DNA from: Acetobacteraceae bacterium
GTDB taxonomy: Bacteria > Pseudomonadota > Alphaproteobacteria > Acetobacterales > Acetobacteraceae
Assembly (NCBI GenBank): GCA_030039695.1
Contig: JASHVB010000379.1
Span: forward strand, 1-5,279
Length of the DNA stretch: 5,279 nucleotides
Direction of reading: 5' to 3'
A program made the translations under genes and the position numbers. Below, piece after piece: positions 1 through 5,279 of the stretch; within the stretch, counting starts at the first letter, position 1; every line of letters begins with the position of its first letter. The notes beneath the pieces were generated by a model. It made no database searches and was not told the origin of the DNA. It saw only the letters and a list, made by a program, of their open reading frames with translations.

Positions 1-1
1 C

Positions 2-580
2 CAGCGCGCCGAATTGCAGGCATGCATCGAGCTCGTCCTGTTCCCCGGCGGCTATGCCGGGATACAATTGGTTGAACATGGCCGAGCCGGGCTTTGCCTG
101 GTCCTGTCAGCCAAACGATTCCGTCACGCTGGTGCACGCTGGGACGGTTTGCTTGACAGTCTTGCCGCCGAGGCGCCGCATCTCGCCTGCCGGCTCCGTG
201 GCGCGAGGCCCTGTCTGGAGCGTCCGCTCGCGATCGCCGCCATCCCTTACGGCTACCTGGCTTGCACGGCCCGCACCGCGCCGCGCAATCTGTTCCGCCT
301 CGGCGATCAGGCCTGCGTGATTCCCTCGCTGGCGGGCAACGGCGTGGCGATTGCCCTGGCCAGCGGAACGCTTGCCGCACGAACATGGCTGCGTTGCGAC
401 AGCGCCGCAGCCTATGAGCGGCTGCTGCAACAGCGCATACACCGTCCGCTCCAGCTCGCCGCGCGGCTGCATACCGGCTGCACGACCCCCGCAGTGCAGC
501 CGCTCGTTGCCGCCATCGCGCGCGTCTGGCCGGGAATCATAGGCCGCGTCGCCGCCGCAACACGAATTGCAACTGGCTAG
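2..580 (+). CDS. FAD-dependent oxidoreductase, C-terminal part (5' end outside window)
   Basis: The reading frame is open from the window edge to a TAG at 578-580, so this is the last ~190 residues of a longer protein. A TTG at 14 is in frame but is not needed as a start. The clearest motif is at 302-367, reading GDQACVIPSLAGNGVAIALASG with its flanks. This matches the GD box (GD-x-A-x-x-x-P-x-x-G-x-G-x-x-x-A-L-x-x-G) of flavoprotein monooxygenases and geranylgeranyl-reductase-like enzymes, where the Asp contacts the FAD ribityl chain. Upstream, FPGGYAGIQLVE (41-76) followed by a hydrophobic strand resembles the substrate-domain sheet of the same fold. The tail ends in a helix and a TR motif, common in this group. 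The N-terminal GxGxxG dinucleotide fold must lie outside the window. Related flavoproteins act as hydroxylases or reductases on lipids, polyketides or isoprenoids; the substrate here cannot be told. Sixty-nine bases separate it from lptF. Confidence 0.75.
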   Translation, partial: QRAELQACIELVLFPGGYAGIQLVEHGRAGLCLVLSAKRFRHAGARWDGLLDSLAAEAPHLACRLRGARPCLERPLAIAAIPYGYLACTARTAPRNLFRLGDQACVIPSLAGNGVAIALASGTLAARTWLRCDSAAAYERLLQQRIHRPLQLAARLHTGCTTPAVQPLVAAIARVWPGIIGRVAAATRIATG

Positions 581-630
581 CCGCGACGGGTTGCATCGGC
601 TTCAGCCCTGCCGCAGAAACGCCCGGGCAG

Positions 631-636
631 AGGGAG
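631..636 (+). promoter_or_regulatory. Probable ribosome binding site of lptF
   Basis: AGGGAG lies 13 bases before the ATG at 650, in the 69-base spacer (581-649) between the oxidoreductase and lptF. The spacing is on the long side, but it is the only purine-rich Shine-Dalgarno-like stretch there. A GTG at 665 is an alternative start that would remove five residues and would lie even further from this site, so the ATG is preferred. I see no convincing promoter or terminator in the spacer. Transcription may start inside the oxidoreductase gene or come from further upstream. Confidence 0.45.
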
Positions 637-649
637 TCCGCGCCACGTC

Positions 650-1780
650 ATGCGCACCGGCCGGGTGGTCACCCGACTCGACATTTACATCTTTCGCCAG
701 TTGTTCCTGGCGCTGATCGCGGTCACGGGCGGGCTGACAGCGCTGATTTGGCTCACCCAGTCGCTTCGCTTTGTCGAGCTGGTGGTGAACCACGGCCTGT
801 CCATCTTCGTGTTCCTGCATCTGACCGGGTTGCTCGTGCCCAGCCTGTGCGCGGTGATCCTGCCGATCACCACCTACGTGGTCATCCAGTTCGTCTATCA
901 GCGTCTGGCCGGCGACCGTGAACTGACGGTCATGCGCGCCGCCGGCCTGGCACCCTTCGCCCTTGCGCGCCCGGCGCTGGTTGTCGGGCTGCTGTCCGTC
1001 CTCGCCTGTTACGTGCTCAACCTCTGGCTCGTCCCGGCCAGCCTTGCCGCGTTCCGCGAATTCCAATGGGAAATCCGCAACAGCATGGCGGCCTTCCTGA
1101 TCCAGGAGGGCGTCTTCACCGAGGTCTCCCCGGACCTCACGGTCTATGTCCGCTCGCGCGATCCCGACGGCACGCTGCGCGGTATCTTGGTCGATGATGC
1201 GCGCGACAAAACTTCGCATGCCACCATCCTCGCGCAGCGGGGACGCCTGGTCGAAGGGCCCGATGGACCCCGGGTCGTACTGTTCGATGGCACCCGCCAG
1301 GTGATTGACCACCAGACCGGCCGCCTGAACATCCTGTCATTCGAGCAGAACGACATCGATCTCGCCGACAACACGCGAAACGACGCCTCCCGTCCCGCCG
1401 ACATGTCGGAAGTCTCGCTGCACGCGCTGCTGCATCCGCATCCGCAGAACCCCGAGGACCGGCCGAAATGGGTGGCCGAGGCGTACAAGCGCCTGACCAC
1501 GCCATTGACCGCATTGTCGTACGGAATGGTAGCGCTGCTGACGGTGCTGACGGGAACCTTCCGCCGCTACGGCGGTTTCGTGCGTCCACTGGCTTCGATC
1601 GGCACCGTTGTCGGCCTGCTCGCCTTGGAACTGGCGTTTCAGAATCTTGCCGCGCGTCACAACACGCTGATTCCGCTGATGTGGATTCACGCGGTGTTGC
1701 CGGGCCTCGTCTGCGCCTGGTTGTTGTTTGGCCCGCAATTGTTGCCGACGCGCCTGCGTAGCGCCGTTCAAGCGACATGA
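650..1780 (+). CDS. lptF: LptF, LPS export ABC transporter permease
   Basis: LptF is an inner-membrane subunit of LptB2FG, the ABC transporter that pulls LPS out of the inner membrane for delivery to the outer membrane. The 376-residue product (E. coli LptF is about 366) has the family layout. Three N-terminal membrane segments lie near residues 18-37, 52-80 and 104-126. A periplasmic beta-jellyroll domain spans about 150-270, opening with FLIQEGVF. Three C-terminal segments lie near 285-305, 314-334 and 341-361. The segment DRELTVMRAAGL (89-100) after the second helix is the cytoplasmic coupling helix that docks into LptB, and E91 corresponds to its conserved glutamate. The start LDIYIFRQL and the IWLTQSLRFVELVVN stretch are typical of alphaproteobacterial LptF. 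The stop codon overlaps the lptG start as ATGA, indicating translational coupling. No frameshift or missing part is seen. LptF and LptG are paralogues; gene order and the N-terminal motif support LptF here. Confidence 0.95.
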   Translation: MRTGRVVTRLDIYIFRQLFLALIAVTGGLTALIWLTQSLRFVELVVNHGLSIFVFLHLTGLLVPSLCAVILPITTYVVIQFVYQRLAGDRELTVMRAAGLAPFALARPALVVGLLSVLACYVLNLWLVPASLAAFREFQWEIRNSMAAFLIQEGVFTEVSPDLTVYVRSRDPDGTLRGILVDDARDKTSHATILAQRGRLVEGPDGPRVVLFDGTRQVIDHQTGRLNILSFEQNDIDLADNTRNDASRPADMSEVSLHALLHPHPQNPEDRPKWVAEAYKRLTTPLTALSYGMVALLTVLTGTFRRYGGFVRPLASIGTVVGLLALELAFQNLAARHNTLIPLMWIHAVLPGLVCAWLLFGPQLLPTRLRSAVQAT

Positions 1781-2889
1781 CGGCTCCGATCACCCTCTCG
1801 ATCTACATCGCCCGTCAGTTTACCGGCGCGGTGATGGGCATGCTGCTTGCCCTGACCGGCCTGGTGTCGTTGTTCGATTTCCTGGAACTGTTGCGCCAAT
1901 CGGCCAGCCACCCGGACGCAACGTTCGGCCTGCTCAGCGAGATCGAAGGCCTCCGTCTGCCTTTCATCGCGTTGCAGATCCTGCCCTTCGCCGTCTTGCT
2001 CGGCGGCGTGCTGTCGTTCTGGCGGCTGACCCGTTCCTCCGAACTGATCGTCGCGCGCGCTGCCGGCATTTCGGCCTGGGAATTCCTCGCCGCACCGACC
2101 CTTTCCGCCGCGATGTTCGGCGTGATCGCCATCACCCTGGGCAGCCCGCTCTCCTCGGTCATGTTCGCGCGCGCCGAAGTGCTGGACAACACCTACCTGC
2201 AAAGCGGCGCCGGCCCGCTGGCGCTGGTTGGCGGCCAGCTATGGCTGCGACAATCCGATCGCGTACTGACGCCAAACGGCGTGGCGATCATCCACGCCCA
2301 GGGCGTAGCGCTGCGTGGCAAGGACCTCACTGCCAGCGACGTCAGCGTGTTCCGCCTGGATGGCACCGATCGCCTGCTGTCGCGTATCGAGGCGACCAAG
2401 GCGGCGTTGCAACGCGGCAACTGGGTGCTGCACGACGTGCGGACCATACGGCCGGAACAACTGCCACGCTCGGTGGCCGCGTTCACCCTGCCGACCGACC
2501 TCACGGTGGCGCGGGTGCAGGAAAGTTTCGCCTCGCCGCAGACCCTGTCGCTATGGCAGCTCCCGGGATTCATCCAGTTACTGGACCGCTCGGGCTTTTC
2601 TTCGATCCGCCATCGGCTGCATTTTCACTCACTGCTTGCTTTGCCGCTGCTTTGCGCCACGATGTGCCTGGTCGCTGCTGGCTTCTCCATGCGGCCCGCG
2701 CGACGTGGCGGCGTCGCGCAGATGATTGCCGGCGGGGTGTCCGCCGGCTTCGCTTTGTTCACGATTTCCAAAATCGCCGAGGAATTCGGCCAGTCCGGCG
2801 CACTGCCGGTCGTCCTCGCGGCGTGGGCCCCCGCCGCGGCCGGCTTGATGCTAGCAATCGCGTTGCTGCTGCATATGGAAGACGGGTAG
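1777..2889 (+). CDS. lptG: LptG, LPS export ABC transporter permease
   Basis: LptG pairs with LptF to form the membrane channel of LptB2FG. Its periplasmic domain, with that of LptF, hands LPS to LptC. The product has 370 residues (E. coli 360). Membrane segments are visible near 15-36, 62-82, 103-124, 285-305, 313-333 and 343-366, with the periplasmic jellyroll between about 125 and 270. The coupling helix reads SSELIVARAAGIS (87-99), with E89 as the expected LptB-contacting glutamate. The C-terminal half has the family signature HSLLALPLL followed by FSMRPARRGG (303-312) and ISKIAEEFG. The ATG at 1777 overlaps the lptF stop by four bases. No good Shine-Dalgarno sequence precedes it, so translation probably depends on ribosomes finishing lptF. 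Position 34 in the first helix is Asp where E. coli LptG has Lys (see findings). A longer frame (1728-3080) overlaps this gene but is arginine-rich and resembles no protein I know. Confidence 0.95.
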   Translation: MTAPITLSIYIARQFTGAVMGMLLALTGLVSLFDFLELLRQSASHPDATFGLLSEIEGLRLPFIALQILPFAVLLGGVLSFWRLTRSSELIVARAAGISAWEFLAAPTLSAAMFGVIAITLGSPLSSVMFARAEVLDNTYLQSGAGPLALVGGQLWLRQSDRVLTPNGVAIIHAQGVALRGKDLTASDVSVFRLDGTDRLLSRIEATKAALQRGNWVLHDVRTIRPEQLPRSVAAFTLPTDLTVARVQESFASPQTLSLWQLPGFIQLLDRSGFSSIRHRLHFHSLLALPLLCATMCLVAAGFSMRPARRGGVAQMIAGGVSAGFALFTISKIAEEFGQSGALPVVLAAWAPAAAGLMLAIALLLHMEDG

Positions 2890-2893
2890 GCGA

Positions 2894-5149
2894 ATGCCGC
2901 GGGGTCTCCTCCCGGGCATCCTGCTGCTCGTGGCGGGCCTGCTGGCCGTGGGCCCTGTGCTGCACGCGCAGGGGCCACTCGAAGCTGTCACCCAAACAGG
3001 CGATCACGGCGCGTCGCGCAACGCGCCCGTCACCTTCACCGCCGACCGGGTGCGATACGACCAGCAACATAACCTGGTGATCGCCAGCGGCCACGTGGAA
3101 GCCTGGCAGGGCGACCACGTGCTACGGGCGGACAATATCACCTTCAACCGCACCACCGGCACCGTGGCCGCCAGCGGCAACGTGGTTCTGCTGACACCCG
3201 ACGGCGAAATCATCTTCGCTGATTACGCTGAGCTCACGCAGAACATGAACGACGGCGTGCTGAAGAACATGCGCGCCCTGTTGGCACAGAACGGCAAGCT
3301 GGCCGCCAACGGCGCGCGTCGGACCGCCGGCAAGGTCAATGAGCTGTCGAAGGTCGTCTATTCCGCCTGCAATCTCTGCAAGAAGAATCCGACCAAACCG
3401 CCGCTTTGGCAGATCCGCGCGAGCTCCGCCGTGCAGGATCTGGAAAACAAGCGCATCGAGTATCAGAATGCCACGTTGCAGATGTTCGGCCTGCCGGTGG
3501 CGTGGTTTCCGTTCCTCTCGGCGCCCGACCCCTCGGTCAAGCGCGCATCCGGTCTCCTGATACCCGCGATCGGCAACTCCTCGACTCTCGGCGCGTTCGC
3601 CATCCAGCCGTACTATTGGGTGATCGACGACCAGTCCGACGCCACCTTCTACCCGGTGATCACCAGCAAGTCCGGAGAAGACTTGAATACCGAATACCGC
3701 CGCCGTTTCAACAACGGCTATCTGCTGTTCGACGGCTCGATCGGCTATTTCGACAACGCGACGGAACCGTCCACCGCGAACAGGTCGCTGCAAGCGTCCG
3801 TCGCGACCAAGGGACAATTCGATATCGATGACACATGGCGCGCGGGATGGGACGTCAATTACGCGTCGTCCTCCACTTACGTGACGAGCTTCAATTTTGT
3901 GCCCGGCTATTCGCTGAATCCCAATCTACTGTCCAGTGACATCTATGCCGAGGGATTCGGTGAGGGCGCGTATGCGCGATTGGATACACGCTTCTACCAG
4001 GGTGTCAGCAGCGCTGTCGTCGACAGTGAGTTGCCGGTGGTGCTGCCGCGCTATCAGTACAGCTATTTCGGTCAACCGGACGCGTTGGGCGGACGCCTGT
4101 CGCTGGACGCCGGCGCGTTCAACGTGATGCGCACCGTCGGAACCGACACGCGTCGGGTGAATTTGACATTGAACTGGGAACGTCCGTTCGTCGGTGACCT
4201 CGGCGATCTGTGGAAGATCACGCTGCATGGCGACGCCATCGGTTACGACGCCTCTCACTTCAATGAGCAGCCGAACTTCGGTCCGACCGACCGCGTCGAT
4301 ACCGCCCGCGCGCTGCCACAGCTCGGCGTGGATTTCCGCTGGCCGTTCATGCGCGATTCCGGCGCCTGGGGCACCCAGGTCATTGAACCGATGCTGCAGC
4401 TTATCGTCGCGCCGCAAACTGGCGCCAGCCAGAACAGCAAATACCCCAACGAGGACAGCCTCGACTTCGAATTCACCGACGCCAATCTGTTTGGCTTCAA
4501 CCGATTCTCGGGGGTTGACCGGCTGGAAGGCGGCGTCCGGCTGAACGCCGCGCTGCACGGCACATGGTATCTCGGCGGCACCACGTTCGATGGCCTGATC
4601 GGCCAATCGTACCGCACCACAAAGGACAATCTGTTTCCCGAATATACCGGCCTGCATGACCAGGTGTCGGACATTGTCGCCCGGGTGAGCATGGCGCCGA
4701 CGTCGTGGCTCAACCTGACCTACCGCACCCGGCTGGATAAGGATAACCTCGCCGTCCGCATGGCCGACGCGCTGGCCTCGGTAGGTAAGCCCAAGTTCAG
4801 CCTGTCGGCCGGTTATCTCTATACGACCTACGATCCCTACACGCTGTTCGACCAGCCGCCGCCACCGCCCACCGACAGCGCCTTCTACACCCCCCGTGAC
4901 GAGGTGACGCTGAACGCCTCTTCCAACTGGGGAACCTACCGGTTTACCGCCTTCGCCGTCCGCAACCTGACCAGCAACCAGATGGTCGCCGTCGGCGGCG
5001 ACGCAATCTATGAGGACGAGTGCTTCATCTTGGACACGAAGCTGTACAAAAGCTATACCGCGCTCCCAGGCGAGCCCACTGGCGCAACTGTCCTGCTGTT
5101 CCAGCTTACCTTCAAGACGATCGGACAGTTCGGCTACCGCGCGCTGTGA
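2894..5149 (+). CDS. lptD: LptD, outer-membrane LPS-assembly protein
   Basis: LptD, plugged by the lipoprotein LptE, is the outer-membrane translocon that places LPS in the outer leaflet. The 751-residue product starts with a clear signal peptide: a hydrophobic core at residues 5-23 and a likely cut after LHA at 25. Residues about 45-155 form the LptA/OstA-like beta-taco domain (VTFTADRVRYD, ASGHVEAWQGDHVLRAD and GTVAASGNVVLL show its repeating strands). It is followed by the family signature around 156-226 (YSACNLC, PPLWQIRA, FGLPVAWFPF, ASGLLIP). The rest is an aromatic-rich beta-barrel. The C-terminal EDECF segment (708-711) supplies one cysteine. Only three cysteines exist: C159, C162 and C710. 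The start is set by the signal peptide. GGAAGA at 2877-2882, inside the end of lptG, may serve as ribosome binding site, and only four bases separate it from lptG. An older name for this family is imp/ostA. The run of five prolines at 655-659 is unusual. Confidence 0.96.
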   Translation: MPRGLLPGILLLVAGLLAVGPVLHAQGPLEAVTQTGDHGASRNAPVTFTADRVRYDQQHNLVIASGHVEAWQGDHVLRADNITFNRTTGTVAASGNVVLLTPDGEIIFADYAELTQNMNDGVLKNMRALLAQNGKLAANGARRTAGKVNELSKVVYSACNLCKKNPTKPPLWQIRASSAVQDLENKRIEYQNATLQMFGLPVAWFPFLSAPDPSVKRASGLLIPAIGNSSTLGAFAIQPYYWVIDDQSDATFYPVITSKSGEDLNTEYRRRFNNGYLLFDGSIGYFDNATEPSTANRSLQASVATKGQFDIDDTWRAGWDVNYASSSTYVTSFNFVPGYSLNPNLLSSDIYAEGFGEGAYARLDTRFYQGVSSAVVDSELPVVLPRYQYSYFGQPDALGGRLSLDAGAFNVMRTVGTDTRRVNLTLNWERPFVGDLGDLWKITLHGDAIGYDASHFNEQPNFGPTDRVDTARALPQLGVDFRWPFMRDSGAWGTQVIEPMLQLIVAPQTGASQNSKYPNEDSLDFEFTDANLFGFNRFSGVDRLEGGVRLNAALHGTWYLGGTTFDGLIGQSYRTTKDNLFPEYTGLHDQVSDIVARVSMAPTSWLNLTYRTRLDKDNLAVRMADALASVGKPKFSLSAGYLYTTYDPYTLFDQPPPPPTDSAFYTPRDEVTLNASSNWGTYRFTAFAVRNLTSNQMVAVGGDAIYEDECFILDTKLYKSYTALPGEPTGATVLLFQLTFKTIGQFGYRAL

Positions 5150-5154
5150 GATTG

Positions 5155-5159
5155 AAAGG
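5155..5159 (+). promoter_or_regulatory. Ribosome binding site of the last gene (surA candidate)
   Basis: AAAGG, within GAAAGG, sits seven bases before the ATG at 5167 in the 17-base gap after lptD. It is the best placed Shine-Dalgarno sequence in the window and is the main reason for choosing that start. The gap has no terminator, so the gene is likely co-transcribed with lptD. Confidence 0.6.
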
Positions 5160-5166
5160 TTCCGCT

Positions 5167-5279
5167 ATGTCACACCGCGACACGGCCCCGCTTCGTTGGC
5201 TGGCTCATGCAGCGGCGCTGCTTCTGCTGTTCGCCCTGCCCGCCGCGGCCGTCGGTGTGGCTGCGCGTCCTGCGCGCGC
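5167..5279 (+). CDS. surA: Secreted protein, N-terminus only; probable SurA chaperone (3' end outside window)
   Basis: The ATG at 5167 opens a frame that stays open to the window edge: 37 codons plus two bases. The start is MSHRDTAPLRW, followed by an alanine/leucine-rich hydrophobic stretch (about residues 12-30, including AAALLLLFALPAAA) and then a small-residue region with possible signal peptidase sites after PAAA. This is a classic Sec signal peptide, so the product is exported. Nothing diagnostic of function lies within the window. The name rests on gene order: in many proteobacteria, surA, encoding a periplasmic peptidyl-prolyl isomerase and chaperone for outer-membrane barrels including LptD, directly follows lptD and precedes pdxA and rsmA. 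The short gap and good ribosome binding site fit an operon with lptD. Another secreted envelope protein is possible. The gene itself is well supported; the name is an inference. Confidence 0.65.
   Translation, partial: MSHRDTAPLRWLAHAAALLLLFALPAAAVGVAARPAR

Noticed and set aside
591..620. TTGCAT as a possible -35 promoter element upstream of lptF
   Set aside because: No matching -10 element appears at a normal distance (the sequence there is GC-rich, with only CAGAAA), so I do not call a promoter.
608..630. Small inverted repeat CTGCC / GGCAG in the spacer before lptF
   Set aside because: The stem is only five base pairs with a 13-base loop and no T-run follows, so it is not a credible terminator. 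Such short repeats arise by chance in GC-rich DNA.
665..667. GTG at 665 as an alternative lptF start
   Set aside because: It would still leave the conserved LDIYIF start intact, but it is further from the only Shine-Dalgarno-like sequence than the ATG at 650, so the ATG is preferred. It cannot be excluded.
1728..3080. A 450-codon open frame on the + strand running across all of lptG into lptD
   Set aside because: It is offset from lptG, extremely rich in Arg, Pro and Ala, has no family signature, and overlaps two clearly recognised genes. Long open shadow frames are expected in high-GC coding DNA.
3926..4657. A 243-codon antisense frame opposite lptD, with others at 3122-3817 and 602-1312
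   Set aside because: They are antisense to well-supported coding sequence, their composition looks like shadow translation, and they have no recognisable motifs, convincing start context or operon partners.

Overview
The window looks like a stretch of chromosome from a Gram-negative, high-GC alphaproteobacterium. The proteins fit alphaproteobacterial versions of the LPS export machinery. A member of the Rhodospirillales, perhaps Acetobacteraceae, is my best guess, but that is an inference from protein style and gene order and was not tested by a search. All real genes lie on the + strand, are tightly packed and use the same G/C-rich third-position style. I see no mobile elements, RNA genes, CRISPR arrays or signs of recent transfer.

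Layout: (1) bases 2-580 hold the C-terminal part of a FAD-dependent oxidoreductase whose N-terminus lies outside the window. (2) Bases 581-649 are a short spacer carrying a Shine-Dalgarno-like sequence for the next gene. (3) lptF (650-1780) and lptG (1777-2889) overlap by four bases (ATGA). They encode the two inner-membrane permease subunits of the LptB2FG ABC transporter. (4) lptD (2894-5149) follows after four bases and encodes the outer-membrane LPS-assembly beta-barrel. (5) Seventeen bases later, at 5167, a secreted protein begins and runs off the window; gene order suggests the periplasmic chaperone/isomerase SurA.

How they work together: LptF and LptG, driven by the LptB ATPase encoded elsewhere, extract LPS from the inner membrane and pass it to the periplasmic LptC/LptA bridge. 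LptD, with the lipoprotein LptE, inserts LPS into the outer leaflet of the outer membrane. SurA, if the last gene is SurA, chaperones outer-membrane barrels such as LptD during folding. The spacing of lptF-lptG-lptD-(surA) strongly suggests one operon. The upstream oxidoreductase is probably a separate function, possibly the end of a lipid or polyketide tailoring cluster.

This is mostly conserved housekeeping sequence. I did not find evidence of a previously undescribed system. The points worth a second look are the reduced cysteine set of LptD, a charge reversal in the first LptG membrane helix, a five-proline run in the LptD barrel, and the identity of the oxidoreductase.
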